The notes beneath the pieces were generated by a model. That model made no database searches, had not been told where the DNA came from, and saw only the letters and a list, made by a program, of their open reading frames with translations. From positions 2,728,001 through 2,792,000 of the forward strand of contig NZ_CP107567.1 of assembly GCF_025854275.1 (NCBI RefSeq): a stretch of 64,000 bases of DNA. The letters are read 5' to 3'. Both the position numbers and the translations under genes were made by a program. The stretch comes from Streptomyces peucetius (GTDB lineage: Bacteria; Actinomycetota; Actinomycetes; Streptomycetales; Streptomycetaceae). This document shows, piece after piece, positions 28,795 through 38,707 of the stretch. Numbering within the stretch: position 1 is the first letter of the stretch; each line of letters starts with the position of its first letter.

Positions 28795-29002
28795 CCACAG
28801 CATCCCTGACAGTTCTGCCCTCCAAGGCTGGCGGAAGTCGTCATACAGCGGTCCGGAGGGCGGTAGCTGCGTCGAGGTCTTGGACGGCTACCCATTTGGG
28901 ATCCCCGTCCGCGACTCGAAGACCCCCTACACCGAAGCCTTGATATTCTCGAAGGCCAGCTGGACAGCATTTATCGCCGCTATGCGGCCTGCAGGCACCT
29001 AA
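28778..29002 (+). CDS. DUF397-domain protein (partner of XRE regulator)
   Basis: 74 residues with the family core LQGWRKSSYSGPEGGSCVEV, VRDSKTP and SWTAFIAAMR. The start ATG at 28778 lies inside the XRE gene; a GTG at 28787 is an alternative. The TAA stop (29000-29002) straddles the end of an IS element. Removing the IS and one TA copy gives TAG at the same place, so the protein itself was not truncated. Confidence 0.87.
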   Translation: MKIVTNHSIPDSSALQGWRKSSYSGPEGGSCVEVLDGYPFGIPVRDSKTPYTEALIFSKASWTAFIAAMRPAGT

Positions 29003-29872
29003 GCGTTGTCCCGTAAATGGCTTCGGGCATGCCTGCTGACCTGGCTTTTTTGCTTCGTCATCCGGCGAGGGTGAGGTTGTGCAGGCGGGCGATGCCGAGC
29101 ATGGCGTGGTGGACGCCCTCGCCCTTGAGACGGCAGTCGCGGAGGATCTTCCAGGTCTTCATACGGGCGAAGGCATGCTCGACGCGGGCGCGGACCTTGC
29201 GGTGCGAGCGATTGTGTTCCTCCTTCCAGGCCGGCAGTTCCGCCTGGCCGCGTTCGCGGCGATGCGGGATGACCAGGCCGGTACCCCGGTAGCCGCCGTC
29301 GGCGATCACCGTCGTGCGGCCGACGGCGGCCTTCGCTCCCGACAGCTCCCATGCCTTGCAGTCGTTGCGGTTGCCCGGCAGCGGCCGGCCGACCGCGACG
29401 ACCAGCCGCGTGTCGGCGTCGATGACCACCTGGTGATTGGTCGAGTACCGATAGTTCTTCGACTGCTCGGCGACCTGATGGTCGCGGGTGGGGACCAAGG
29501 TGCCGTCCACGATCAGCACGGTGTCCTTGCGGAACCGTTTGCGAGGCTGCAGGGCCAGCGCCGGGCCAAGGTGGTCGACGATCCTGTCGGCCGCGGACTT
29601 CGACACCCCAAACAGCGGCGCCAGTTGGCGCAGTGTCAGGTTCGTCCGCCAGTACGCGGCGACCAGCAGGACCCGGTCCTCCAGCGGCAGGCTCCACGGC
29701 CGGCCCTTGCGTACTGGATCCGCACCCTCACGCCGCAACGCGGTGATCAGCTTGCCGAACTGACGCGAGCTCAGCCCGGTGAACGGGGCTATCCAAGACG
29801 GCTCCGACGCCGTGATGACACCAGCCACGACAAGATCATCTCACCCGTGACCAGCAGTTACGGGACAACGCT
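29002..29872 (-). mobile_element. IS5-like insertion sequence 1
   Basis: 871 bp with 15-bp perfect terminal inverted repeats, AGCGTTGTCCCGTAA at 29002-29016 and its complement at 29858-29872. Flanked on both sides by TA; the reconstructed empty site reads CCTAGG, i.e. a CTAG-type target. One complete transposase gene inside. Confidence 0.85.
29058..29828 (-). CDS. IS5-family transposase (DDE)
   Basis: 256 residues with an N-terminal HTH (LTLRQLAPLFGVSKSAADRI) and DDE catalytic residues in IVDGTLVPT (D), IADGGYRGTG (D) and ARVEHAFARMKTW (E). Complete, single frame, so the element could be active. It lies within IS 29002-29872. Confidence 0.9.
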   Translation of the reverse strand: MAGVITASEPSWIAPFTGLSSRQFGKLITALRREGADPVRKGRPWSLPLEDRVLLVAAYWRTNLTLRQLAPLFGVSKSAADRIVDHLGPALALQPRKRFRKDTVLIVDGTLVPTRDHQVAEQSKNYRYSTNHQVVIDADTRLVVAVGRPLPGNRNDCKAWELSGAKAAVGRTTVIADGGYRGTGLVIPHRRERGQAELPAWKEEHNRSHRKVRARVEHAFARMKTWKILRDCRLKGEGVHHAMLGIARLHNLTLAG

Positions 29873-29894
29873 TAGGCTCACAATCTCACCTAAC

Positions 29895-30791
29895 TGAACG
29901 CTTCTCATCCTGAGCTCCAGGCGATCTCGATGGCGTGAACGGCGGCGACCGTGCGGCCGATGCGGTTGGTGCTGCAGCGGGCTTTGCGGAGGATCCGCCA
30001 TTGCTTGAGGCGCGCAAAGGCACGTTCGCCCGGCGCCCGCAGCCGGGCGTGGTCCCGGTTGAACTGGGCGTACTTCTCGGGAAGGTCTCGGCCGTAGTAG
30101 GGGGTGCGGACGGTGGCTCCGGCTCCGCGGTAGGCCCGGTCGGCAAGGACGAGGAGCTGACGGGACAGACAGGCTTGGATCACACCGTGTGCGCGGGCTG
30201 CGGTCAGGTCGTGCGTGCGGCCGGGCAACGCTCGCGAGAACCACAGCGGTGTCCCGTCCGGCGCGGCCACGACCTGCACGTTCATCCCGTGACGGCGGTG
30301 CTTCATCGAGTAGTACGGCTCGTCCGCCGCGATGCGGTCGGTGGCGATCAGGGTGCCGTCGAGGATGACGAACCCCTCCGGCGGCAACTCGCGCAGGGCC
30401 TCGTGCAGGCTCGGGGCGCGCTCGGCGAGGATGTCGACCGTTTCGCTCACGTAGCGGCCGGCGGTCGCGGTGGAGACGCCGAACCCGGCTGCGACCTGGG
30501 CCAGGGTCTCGTTCTTGCGCAGGTGCACCAGGACAAGCAGGGCCTGCCGGAAGCAGCCCAGCCTGCGCCAGCGGGAGTTCAGCTCACACCTTCGGGCGTA
30601 GATGAGCCAGGAAACGTGCTCCACGACCTCGTGCGGGACGTCGAGCATGGCACGATGCGGGACCAACAGGGCTCCTGTGTCGAGACGTTGGCGAGTGAGA
30701 TCACCAGCCGAAACGACCAGGAGCCCTGCCGCGTTACGGCCCCCGACCGCCAGCCGTCATCACCCGCGAACCACAGGATGAGAAGCGTTCA
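29895..30791 (-). mobile_element. IS5-like insertion sequence 2
   Basis: 897 bp with 18-bp perfect terminal inverted repeats (TGAACGCTTCTCATCCTG at 29895-29912 and its complement at 30774-30791). Only 22 bp separate it from IS 1. No convincing target duplication was seen. Its right end is fused into the 3' end of the AIPR gene. Confidence 0.85.
29905..30666 (-). CDS. IS5-family transposase (DDE_Tnp_4 type)
   Basis: 253 residues: N-terminal HTH (ETLAQVAAGFGVSTATAGRYV), then catalytic Asp in VILDGTLIATDR, Asp in VLADRAYRGAG and Glu in APGERAFARLKQWRIL. Complete. Different subgroup from the transposase at 29058-29828, so these are two independent insertions. Confidence 0.9.
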   Translation of the reverse strand: MVPHRAMLDVPHEVVEHVSWLIYARRCELNSRWRRLGCFRQALLVLVHLRKNETLAQVAAGFGVSTATAGRYVSETVDILAERAPSLHEALRELPPEGFVILDGTLIATDRIAADEPYYSMKHRRHGMNVQVVAAPDGTPLWFSRALPGRTHDLTAARAHGVIQACLSRQLLVLADRAYRGAGATVRTPYYGRDLPEKYAQFNRDHARLRAPGERAFARLKQWRILRKARCSTNRIGRTVAAVHAIEIAWSSG

Positions 30792-32845
30792 CTCTCTGGT
30801 TCGTTCCTAATTGAGTCGGCAATATCAACCAGAGATCCCCGATCCGGAACAAACCATCTGCGCGTTCCTTGGACCGCCTTAGGAACGTTCTTACCTGCTA
30901 GTTCAAACATGACCTGCACAAGGCGACTTGGCGAATATCTGCCGCCATCCCACTCCCAGAGCAGTGGATTTGCTTTATCATCCACCCAGGTCGCCCGCGA
31001 TCTACGGGGATCTTCGGACACCCAAGCAGATAGAGCCCTCCTTTCCGGCTTAGTATTAGGCCGGAATTCAAGATGCACCCCTTCCTCAATCGCACCAGCA
31101 TCAACGATCACGGTGACTGCGTTCGCTTGCCGGGCTCGGCGTTCTCGCTCCTCCGCCTTATAGTCAGGAGCGAGCTCGGGTGTCGGCCGTCCGGAGATCC
31201 AACCTTGCTTGACAGATTCAACAATTGCCACATATCTGCGCGCGGTCCGGAAAATACTCCATACCTGCAAAGTCTCAGCTGCACCGGAATCAATAGCCTC
31301 CATCACCCAGCGAAGGATCTCGTCCACCTGTGCAGAAACACTACCAAGAAGAACTCCCCATTCACCATCTGGAACGCTAGCCCATTCAGGGTTCTTCTGG
31401 AAAAAGAGATGCGAAATAATGTTCCGACCTTGATCGGCCAGAGATGCCGCTTTCCCTTCCCTGTCGGATTGAGTATCCTGAAGAAATGTTCCCACTTCTC
31501 GAACTACTTGAACCGCACGCCAAGTCTTACGGGCGTCCGGGTGGCGAAAAATCTCAAAGTAAGTATCGTCACTCCAAATGCGCCGCTCCTCTGAGTTAGA
31601 GCGAAACGACATCTCAGAGTTCGAGTGGGAGCACGCCAGTGCAACCGCTGCCTCAAGGATCCCGCACCCCTGCGACGCATCCGGAACTGACTCGCCACGC
31701 TTGTTCGCATACTTCAGATCCAGCACCACGTCGAATTCGTAGCGCAACCTAGCCTGAATCTTGTCAAGGGCTCGGAAGTCCTGTTGAGCTACACCATTCT
31801 GAGTGTTCGTAGCAACTGTCACTCTGCGATCAAAGTTTTGCGGTGTCCCCTGAAGCGGAATAACCCTCACTGAAATGCGAGCCTTAGCCACGGAGGTGGG
31901 GTTACGTTCATACGCCTCATGGATTGATGCAACAGTCTGAGCGCCGTTTACAACACTCGCACCAAGAAGCTCCAAGTCGCCCCGGAGGCCGGCTTCCATC
32001 CGATCACAAAGGATCGTAATCCCGTTATGGAAATACCAGAATTTTTCCGGCTCAGAAAGCAAGGTGTCCACAATCCCAGAGTTCACCTTGGTTAGACCAA
32101 GAGGGTGGCGAATATTTCTCCCAAAGAGACGATGCCTCTCCCCAGAATACCAATCCGCAATTTGATCGGCAGAGATATTTCCGAAGTAAGCAAGGTAGGG
32201 CTCCTCAAGGAATCTCAGGTCCGTCATTTTAGCCCTGAGGTTAACCCTTGGATCATGAATACCTGCACGGATCGCAGAAATGAAATCCGAAAGCAGGAGC
32301 GGCTCGACCCGCATCACTTCTGGATCAAATTCATCGCGCAGCTCCGTCAAGCCGATTTGCACGTTTGGGGAAATGGGTTGGTCGCCTGCAAGCGCGGGAA
32401 CCAAGACAATCTTGACCCGTGGATTGTTCAGCGCAGAATCAAGATCCGGAACGAGTGGGTCAATTCTTTGATTAAAGCGATTGTACTCTCCCCTGACGAG
32501 CTTTCGCAGCCCGTCTTCTAGCGCCCTTAGGGCATTCCCGTCAAAGGTTGCATTTCCCTCCTTGCTCCACTTTGCTTGAACGATCCAAACTTGAGGAACT
32601 TCACTATCGGCATCGACGGCAATCGCATCAATACCCCAATCGTCAAAACTGTCAATTACACACTTCGCACTTTGCTCTGGACTCATTCCTGTAAGAACAT
32701 GCACAGAAAGAGCCGCCAATGCGCGGCTGAGGAATGAGGAGCGCTGAATATGCTTCGGTCGATCGGCGAGGTCAGTCAAATCGATGAAGGGCGGGAACTG
32801 GGCGTCAAGTTCCGATTCAAGCTGTCGGACGTGAAGGTCTTTCAT
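30734..32845 (-). CDS. AIPR (abortive infection phage resistance) family protein, 3' end disrupted by an IS
   Basis: 703 codons from an ATG with GGAGGG upstream; about 684 are native and the last 18-19 are read from the terminal repeat of IS 2. N-terminal part: GIDAIAVD followed by VWIVQAKWS, the Asp and xAK pattern of a PD-(D/E)XK/Mrr-like nuclease. Middle: AIPR core with KFWYFHNGITILCD, VVNGAQTVASI and VTVATNTQNGV. AIPR proteins protect against phage by abortive infection. Located 27 bp after hsdS in the same direction. GC is about 50% in sampled lines against roughly 70% or more around. A near-native length suggests it may still work. Confidence 0.83.
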   Translation of the reverse strand: MKDLHVRQLESELDAQFPPFIDLTDLADRPKHIQRSSFLSRALAALSVHVLTGMSPEQSAKCVIDSFDDWGIDAIAVDADSEVPQVWIVQAKWSKEGNATFDGNALRALEDGLRKLVRGEYNRFNQRIDPLVPDLDSALNNPRVKIVLVPALAGDQPISPNVQIGLTELRDEFDPEVMRVEPLLLSDFISAIRAGIHDPRVNLRAKMTDLRFLEEPYLAYFGNISADQIADWYSGERHRLFGRNIRHPLGLTKVNSGIVDTLLSEPEKFWYFHNGITILCDRMEAGLRGDLELLGASVVNGAQTVASIHEAYERNPTSVAKARISVRVIPLQGTPQNFDRRVTVATNTQNGVAQQDFRALDKIQARLRYEFDVVLDLKYANKRGESVPDASQGCGILEAAVALACSHSNSEMSFRSNSEERRIWSDDTYFEIFRHPDARKTWRAVQVVREVGTFLQDTQSDREGKAASLADQGRNIISHLFFQKNPEWASVPDGEWGVLLGSVSAQVDEILRWVMEAIDSGAAETLQVWSIFRTARRYVAIVESVKQGWISGRPTPELAPDYKAEERERRARQANAVTVIVDAGAIEEGVHLEFRPNTKPERRALSAWVSEDPRRSRATWVDDKANPLLWEWDGGRYSPSRLVQVMFELAGKNVPKAVQGTRRWFVPDRGSLVDIADSIRNEPESERFSSCGSRVMTAGGRGP

Positions 32846-32872
32846 GCACTTACCCTCCTGATTTTCTAGAAA

Positions 32873-34102
32873 TCACGGCATCGCTGGAGTGCCGCACACG
32901 GCTCCAGATAGAAGATTGCCGATCGCACCGATAGTAAGCCCTCTAAGCTTACTCAGCTCTGACACTTCGACATCAATCAGCCGATCACACGAGTGCAGCA
33001 AATCGATCAACTGCTTCTGTTCGCTAAGGTTGGACGGGAAATCGATCTCCAACTCTCGAAGCTTCGAGGGGTTGACGTTGACCTGCTGGACGGCGACAGT
33101 CGAAATGGCCCTGACTCTTTGACGGATCACGGGATGCATGAGCCACTCGACAAGATACTCCGCAGAAAGTTGCGATGCATCTGGGTTAATTCTTACAAGA
33201 TAGGACGCGAAGGAAGCTCTTGGCAGCTCCTCTTGCCACATTGCCGACTTTCCAATGTGGTCAATACTGTTGGTCCGGTTGAACAACACGTCGCCGAACT
33301 TAAGTTCAAGTTTGGTAGGCACAGGTATGGGGCTGTACCTCAGGTCTGACAACTCAAGCCGCCCACCTTCGAGATTGTTCATCCGAAGAACGGGAATCCC
33401 TCGCACATCACCATCCAGAGCCTCGGAAACGCCGTACTCTGCCAAAGGAACCACTTCTTTGAGTGGCACCCGAACCCACCCTTTCGTGCGTTCTCCTCGC
33501 TGCAAAGGGAACATGGCTGACAGCAGCGCCCCCTGACGCACACCACGAAGCTTCGCGACCGTAGCTTGAAGGGCACGCTCCTGCGCCGCCACCGCGTCGA
33601 TCACCTCGATGATCCGCCGCTGCTCAGACAAAGGAATCAGAGGAAAAAGCAGGGACCCGAACCGGTTTCCACCGAGGTGCGAGATGCTCGTCTTTTCCGC
33701 GATGCTGGCGAAAACCCCTTGCGCCCGCCATCGCACGAACACTGCTTGCGCATACTTCGGAAGAACCTCACTCCCCGGGCGGAACCTGATGAGCGTGTTC
33801 TGAAAACAGAACGCCCCCGGCTCGCCCGTATAGATGGCGCTCCTTCCCACCATCCGAAGGTTCTCTTGGCCTTCGTTGAGAAGAATGTCCCCCGAACGTA
33901 GCCCGTATACCTCGCGCTCCCCCGATGAAAAGCCCATCGTCTTGACGTCGGACAGGTCGATCCGTCCCTCGTAGACGTTCGCGACTCTCAGATAAGGGTG
34001 TTGCCCCGCCGCCTCTCGGCTGCTCGGCGAGAGCTGCTTGCCCATGCGGACCTCGCCGACCTCCCGTACGGGAACCCACCGGATCTCGGCGTCAGTCGAC
34101 AT
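32873..34102 (-). CDS. hsdS: Type I restriction system specificity subunit
   Basis: 409 residues with two target-recognition halves, each ending in a conserved helical spacer ([17 protein letters not shown] and [29 protein letters not shown]). The first half starts [16 protein letters not shown], the second [15 protein letters not shown]. It defines the bipartite DNA sequence methylated by HsdM and cut via HsdR. It overlaps hsdM by 11 bases. GC is lower than in hsdM, as expected for a fast-shuffling S gene. Confidence 0.9.
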   Translation of the reverse strand: MSTDAEIRWVPVREVGEVRMGKQLSPSSREAAGQHPYLRVANVYEGRIDLSDVKTMGFSSGEREVYGLRSGDILLNEGQENLRMVGRSAIYTGEPGAFCFQNTLIRFRPGSEVLPKYAQAVFVRWRAQGVFASIAEKTSISHLGGNRFGSLLFPLIPLSEQRRIIEVIDAVAAQERALQATVAKLRGVRQGALLSAMFPLQRGERTKGWVRVPLKEVVPLAEYGVSEALDGDVRGIPVLRMNNLEGGRLELSDLRYSPIPVPTKLELKFGDVLFNRTNSIDHIGKSAMWQEELPRASFASYLVRINPDASQLSAEYLVEWLMHPVIRQRVRAISTVAVQQVNVNPSKLRELEIDFPSNLSEQKQLIDLLHSCDRLIDVEVSELSKLRGLTIGAIGNLLSGAVCGTPAMP

Positions 34103-36695
34103 AGCCCAGCTCCTTCAGAAACCCGTCCAGCGTCGCCGCCGCTCGCTCCCGCTCCGCGCGGATCTCCGCCAGCGAGACCGCGTACTTCTCCGTCCACACC
34201 CCGTACGCGTCGACCAACTCCCGCCGACGCCGCACCACATGGCCCTCCAGTTTCCCCGCCAGGTCGTCCCGCAGCAGATCGAGCACCACCCGGCGCTCTC
34301 CCTCCGGGTCCTTCGCATACCGCTTCTGCGCCGCCTTCAGCCTCGGCGGGTCCTCCGCCAGCTTCGCTGGGTCCGGCCAGGGGAACCAGAACTCCGCCTC
34401 CAGCTTCTTGATCCGCGCCGCCGCCTTCGTGCGCTCCCGCTTCACACTCGCCAACTCCGCCAGCTGCTCCACGCTCAGTTCGACCTGTTCCCGTGTGACA
34501 GCGTCTTCGTCACCCTCGGTCTCGCCGTCCTCCCCCGGCTCAGAGGGCTCCGCGTTGAGCTCCTTCCAGCGCGTGTCCAGCTCCGTCTTACGTGCGTCCG
34601 CCTCCGCCAACTCCGTCAGGAACTCGGGAACGATCGCCGCGACCACCTTGTGGTCGTACGCCTGACGGCGTTCCGCCGCCGTGCGCTTACGCACCTTCCG
34701 CGTCTTCGGGTCCTGTTCCGGCGCGAGCAGCGTCTCGACGTTCTCGACCCAGCCGTCCAGCACCCCGGCGAAGCCGTTCTCGGACAGGGCCAGCAGGTCG
34801 TACTTGGCCTCGTACCACCAGCCGGCCACCGCGCCCGCGAGCGCGTACCGGTCGAGGAGCCCGATCCCACCGAGCCGCTTCACGAACGACTCGATCAGCG
34901 AACCCCGCACCGCCATCAGCGCCGCCTTGCGCTCCGAGGCCGTCAGGTCCGCCAGGCGCTCGTCCGTGGCGGCCACCGCCTCCAAGTGACGGGTCTCCTC
35001 CTCCCACCACTTGGCGAAGACCCTCCGTAGCTCCTCCTCACGGGGCCGCGCAAGTTCCGCCAGCCGTGCCGCGTCCGGGCGCTCGCCCTCCGGGAGGAAG
35101 TCCACATACGCCGGGTCCACCGGGTCCCGCTCGACGAACAGGTCCTCCAGGCGCACCCCGTACGCGTCGAGCAGCTCCTGCTTCGCCTGGATCTCCGCGC
35201 GCGGCATCCCGCCCGTCAGATGCGCCCGCACGTCCTGCGGCTCCGGTGGAGGCGTGTTGTCCACGTAGCGGCGGATGTTGAGGTTGTAGTCGTTCTCCCG
35301 CAGCTCCTCGCGGTCGACCCACCGGGCGAAGCCGGGCACGTCGTCCTGCGCGCGGAAGGTGGTGACGATCTTCTCCGCGTGTTCGGGAAGCAGCACGTTC
35401 TGCGCTCGCTCCGCGTGGTACTCGCGGTCGGCGTTGACGAAGAGGACCTTGCCCTCCCGGTCACGGTGCTTCTTGCCGGGCGGGCGGAGCACCAGGATGC
35501 ACGCGGGGATGCCCGTGCCGTAGAAGAGGTTCGGGGCGAGACCGATGACGGCCTCGATCGCGTCCTTCTCGATGAGCTCGGCGCGGATGTCACGCTCGCC
35601 GCCGCCCCGGAAGAGCACGCCGTGCGGCATGACCGTGATGACCATGCCGCCGTGCCCCTCCTGCTTGGTCATCCAGAGCATGTGCTGGAGGAACATCAGG
35701 TCGGCCTTGCCGCGCTCGCTCGTCGCGCCGTACTTCGCCCGGTCCGCCTTGTGCGGGTAGTTCTCGTACGCGTAGTCCATGGAGAACGGCGGGTTGCTCA
35801 GTACCCCGTCGAACCGGTCCGCGTCGGACCTCGGGACGTGCGCCGGTTCCGACAGGGTATCGCCGGTGCGCAGGTCGAAGCGGGTGCTGACACCGTGGAG
35901 CACCATGTTCATCGTGGACATGATCCAGGAGCCGCTGTTGGCGTCCTGGCCCGCGAAGAACATGTTCTCGGTGTCCCCGCCGTGCTCCTCCACGTACTCC
36001 TTGGCGTGGATGAGCATGCCGCCCGAGCCGACGCAGGGGTCGTAGATGCGGGTGCCGTCCTTGGGGTCGAGCAGCTCGACCATCATGCGGACCACTGCAC
36101 GCGGGGTGTAGAACTCACCGCCCTTGCGGCCGGCGCTGTCGGCGAACTCCTTGATCAGATACTCGTACGCGGCGCCGATCAGGTCCGGGAACTCGAAGTC
36201 GGCCGTCCGCAGCCGCACCCGCCCGAAGTGGGCAATCAGCAGCTTCAGCCGCTGGTCGGCGAGCTTCGCCGCACCGGCCGTGGCGCCCGAGCCGCCGATC
36301 CGGTTGAAGTCGAGCTGGTCGAAGAGGCCTTGCAGCTTGGCGTTCTGTCCTTCGAGGGCCTGGAGCGCGGGGCGCAAGCGCTCCTCGTTGACGTTCTGGG
36401 TGGCGGAGGAGATCCGCGCCCAGCGCGCTTCCTCCGGGACGAAGAGGACTCCCTTGTCGCTGTAGGGGGTCGGGCTCTCCAGCCACCCTTCCAACTGCTC
36501 ACCGGTCAGGCCGAGGGCCTTCTCGGCGTGCTCCCTGATCCGCTCCCGCGCCGCCTCGAACTCGTCGTTGGCGCGCTTCAGGAACAGCAGGCCGAAGATG
36601 TAGTCCTTGTACTCGGAGGCGTCCATCGTGCCCCGGAGGATGTCCGCGGCAGCGAACAGATGCCGTTCCAGCTGCGCGAGCGTGAGCTTGGCCAC
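34092..36695 (-). CDS. hsdM: Type I restriction system N6-adenine methyltransferase subunit, long C-terminal extension
   Basis: 867 residues from a GTG start. N-terminal HsdM_N helical domain ([19 protein letters not shown]), then the methylase with SAM motif [10 protein letters not shown] and catalytic NPPFSMDY. The core ends near residue 480; a further 380 residues of charged, coiled-coil-rich sequence ([20 protein letters not shown]) follow. Classical HsdM proteins are about 500-550 residues. This extended form is known in some type I systems. Overlaps hsdS. Confidence 0.92.
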   Translation of the reverse strand: MAKLTLAQLERHLFAAADILRGTMDASEYKDYIFGLLFLKRANDEFEAARERIREHAEKALGLTGEQLEGWLESPTPYSDKGVLFVPEEARWARISSATQNVNEERLRPALQALEGQNAKLQGLFDQLDFNRIGGSGATAGAAKLADQRLKLLIAHFGRVRLRTADFEFPDLIGAAYEYLIKEFADSAGRKGGEFYTPRAVVRMMVELLDPKDGTRIYDPCVGSGGMLIHAKEYVEEHGGDTENMFFAGQDANSGSWIMSTMNMVLHGVSTRFDLRTGDTLSEPAHVPRSDADRFDGVLSNPPFSMDYAYENYPHKADRAKYGATSERGKADLMFLQHMLWMTKQEGHGGMVITVMPHGVLFRGGGERDIRAELIEKDAIEAVIGLAPNLFYGTGIPACILVLRPPGKKHRDREGKVLFVNADREYHAERAQNVLLPEHAEKIVTTFRAQDDVPGFARWVDREELRENDYNLNIRRYVDNTPPPEPQDVRAHLTGGMPRAEIQAKQELLDAYGVRLEDLFVERDPVDPAYVDFLPEGERPDAARLAELARPREEELRRVFAKWWEEETRHLEAVAATDERLADLTASERKAALMAVRGSLIESFVKRLGGIGLLDRYALAGAVAGWWYEAKYDLLALSENGFAGVLDGWVENVETLLAPEQDPKTRKVRKRTAAERRQAYDHKVVAAIVPEFLTELAEADARKTELDTRWKELNAEPSEPGEDGETEGDEDAVTREQVELSVEQLAELASVKRERTKAAARIKKLEAEFWFPWPDPAKLAEDPPRLKAAQKRYAKDPEGERRVVLDLLRDDLAGKLEGHVVRRRRELVDAYGVWTEKYAVSLAEIRAERERAAATLDGFLKELGYVD

Positions 36696-36788
36696 GTCAC
36701 CGTCTTCCCTACGACCCGATACGACCAGGGAACCCTACGGCGAGACGGGGCACAGGTCCTAACCGCGAGCGTGAATGGCCACTTCGCG

Positions 36789-37448
36789 TCAGTACCCGGT
36801 GATCCTGAGGCCCTTCTCGACGAATTCGAAGACGTCCGTGTACGGGTCGCGCTGGTCCTTCGCCACATGGGCGGGATGCTGGGCGTTGATCTTCTGCGCC
36901 CACTTCTTCGCCTGGGCGAAACTGCCCTCGGGGAGTTCGTCCGGCCGCATGTGCTTGAGCTGCTCAGGGCTGCCGGTGAAGGGAAGCTGCCGCACCGCCT
37001 CACCGCAGACGCCGCCGAACTGGCCGTTGACCGGCTTGTGGTGGAGCAGCCGCCAGAGCTCGAAACACGGGTGCGAGAAGGCGACCTCCACCCCCGCCTC
37101 CTTCGCCCGCTTCAGGGCGTCCGGAATCTGCAGGTGCTGGTCCCGGTCGAAGAGGCACCACACCTCGGGCCACAGCTTCTCGTCCAGCTTTGCCTTCTTC
37201 GCCGCCCGCGTCTCCTCGCGCATCAGCCGCGCCGCGGCCTCGACCAGCGTGATCGGCTTGCGCTGCGATCCTGGCGCGGACGCGTTCGCGATGCGGACCT
37301 CGACACCGGTCTCCGCGGGCTTGCCGCGCACGATCTCGATGTACTGCGGCTCGGTCACCCGGCCCTCGGTGAAGACGTGGACGACCTTGTAACGCCGCTG
37401 CCCCTTCTTCGCGGGCCCCAGCGCGTCCTTCCCCCTCGTGCGCCCCAT
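36789..37448 (-). CDS. rloB: RloB-family protein, TOPRIM-like partner of RloA
   Basis: 219 residues from MGRTRGKDALGPAKKG. It shows the TOPRIM-like pattern FTEGRVTEPQYIE (Glu 28) and, later, CLFDRDQH (DxD), followed by FSHPCFELWRLLHH, the usual RloB signature. The start overlaps the rloA stop (TGATG). RloA/RloB were first noted as restriction-linked ORFs and are related to AbiL-type two-gene phage defence, in which an AAA ATPase pairs with a nuclease-like partner. The nuclease role is inferred from family and motifs. Confidence 0.82.
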   Translation of the reverse strand: MGRTRGKDALGPAKKGQRRYKVVHVFTEGRVTEPQYIEIVRGKPAETGVEVRIANASAPGSQRKPITLVEAAARLMREETRAAKKAKLDEKLWPEVWCLFDRDQHLQIPDALKRAKEAGVEVAFSHPCFELWRLLHHKPVNGQFGGVCGEAVRQLPFTGSPEQLKHMRPDELPEGSFAQAKKWAQKINAQHPAHVAKDQRDPYTDVFEFVEKGLRITGY

Positions 37449-38707
37449 CAGCTCCCGCTCCGCTCCGCCTCGTGCTCCCGCTCCCCCTCGGTCGCCGCCA
37501 GCAGCCGCCGGGCGATCTGGCCCTCCAGCAGTGCGGGGACGGCGCCGAAGGCGCCGGCCAGGTAGGCCTTCATCAGGTCCTCGTCCTCCCCCGGGGAGGC
37601 GGCGGTCAGCGGAAAGAGCTCGGTGGCCCCGGCCTCGTCCTTCTCGGTGAGCCACACCTGGGCCGGCTCCAGCAGACGGCCGCCGCTCGGTGTGGTGAGG
37701 ACGGAGGGGTCGTGCGAGGTGAAGACGAGCTGTGCCCCCCTGGCGTTGGCCTCGGGGTCGTGGAAGAGCCGGATGACCTCGGCCGCGAAGCGCGGGTGGA
37801 GGCTGGCGTCCAGCTCGTCGACGAGTAGGACCGCGCCCTCGTCCAGTGCCAGGAGCAGGGGGCCGAGCAGGGCGAACCAGGAGCGGGTGCCGTAGGACTC
37901 GTACCGCCATTCGAGCGGCGTGTCGCCCGTGCCGGACCGGTGGGTGAGCCGGACCTCCGGTCTGCCGTGTGCCCCCTTGACGGTTTCCGCGCCGGTGATG
38001 CCGAGGTCCGCGACGCGCAGCAGCTCGTTGATGCGCCGGGCGCGCCTGCCCGCCAGCTCGCGGGTGGTGAACGCCTCCCGCTCCGGCCGCTCCTCCTCGG
38101 GGTTGATCAGCCAGAGGTTGCGGCGGAACCAGTGGAAGAGAGGGGTGAGCTGGGGGTGGTTGTCGGTGCCCGCCGTGGAGAGGACCAGGGCGTTCGGCCG
38201 GGTGCGCCGTTCCAGACCTGAGCGGTCCTTGACCCGGGCGCCCGGCCAGTCGTAGACCTTGGCGCGCGAGGCGTCCCGGTCGAGCCACACCTGGCGGTGG
38301 CCGCGCGGATAGCTGTGCAGCCACTCGGCCTCGACCCGCTCGGGGCCGAGCTCGAAGCCGTAGGTCCAGCGCACGCCGTCGAGGACCAGGTCCACCTCGT
38401 AGAAACTCGGCTCCTCACCGCCCTTGCCGTCCAGTGCGAAAGGGATGCGGTCGGTGCCGTCGTACGAGGCCCAGCGTGCGTAGGAGTCCTGCACCGCACG
38501 GCTCATGTCGGTCATCGCGGCGAGGACGTTGGACTTGCCCGAGGCGTTCGCGCCGAAGATGCCCGCCAAGGGGAGGACGCCGACCGCTCCCCCGGCCAGC
38601 TCGACGCGCCGCGCGGCGGTGCTCGGCTCGTCCCCGGGTACGACGAACGTCAGCTCCTGCTCGTCGCGCAGTGACCGCACGTTGGCCGTGCGGAATCTCA
38701 GCAGCAT
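37448..38707 (-). CDS. rloA: AAA-family ATPase RloA (OLD/AAA15-like)
   Basis: 419 residues from MLLRFRTANVRSLRDEQELTF with GAGAGGGG upstream. Walker A GANASGKSN at 52-60; Walker B LLVDELDASLHP near residue 295; FTSHDPSVL as the switch/D-loop region. No C-terminal TOPRIM domain of its own; that function probably sits in RloB, one base overlapping downstream. First gene of the minus-strand defence operon and closest to the right direct repeat. Probable phage sensor or SMC-like clamp of the pair. Confidence 0.85.
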   Translation of the reverse strand: MLLRFRTANVRSLRDEQELTFVVPGDEPSTAARRVELAGGAVGVLPLAGIFGANASGKSNVLAAMTDMSRAVQDSYARWASYDGTDRIPFALDGKGGEEPSFYEVDLVLDGVRWTYGFELGPERVEAEWLHSYPRGHRQVWLDRDASRAKVYDWPGARVKDRSGLERRTRPNALVLSTAGTDNHPQLTPLFHWFRRNLWLINPEEERPEREAFTTRELAGRRARRINELLRVADLGITGAETVKGAHGRPEVRLTHRSGTGDTPLEWRYESYGTRSWFALLGPLLLALDEGAVLLVDELDASLHPRFAAEVIRLFHDPEANARGAQLVFTSHDPSVLTTPSGGRLLEPAQVWLTEKDEAGATELFPLTAASPGEDEDLMKAYLAGAFGAVPALLEGQIARRLLAATEGEREHEAERSGS

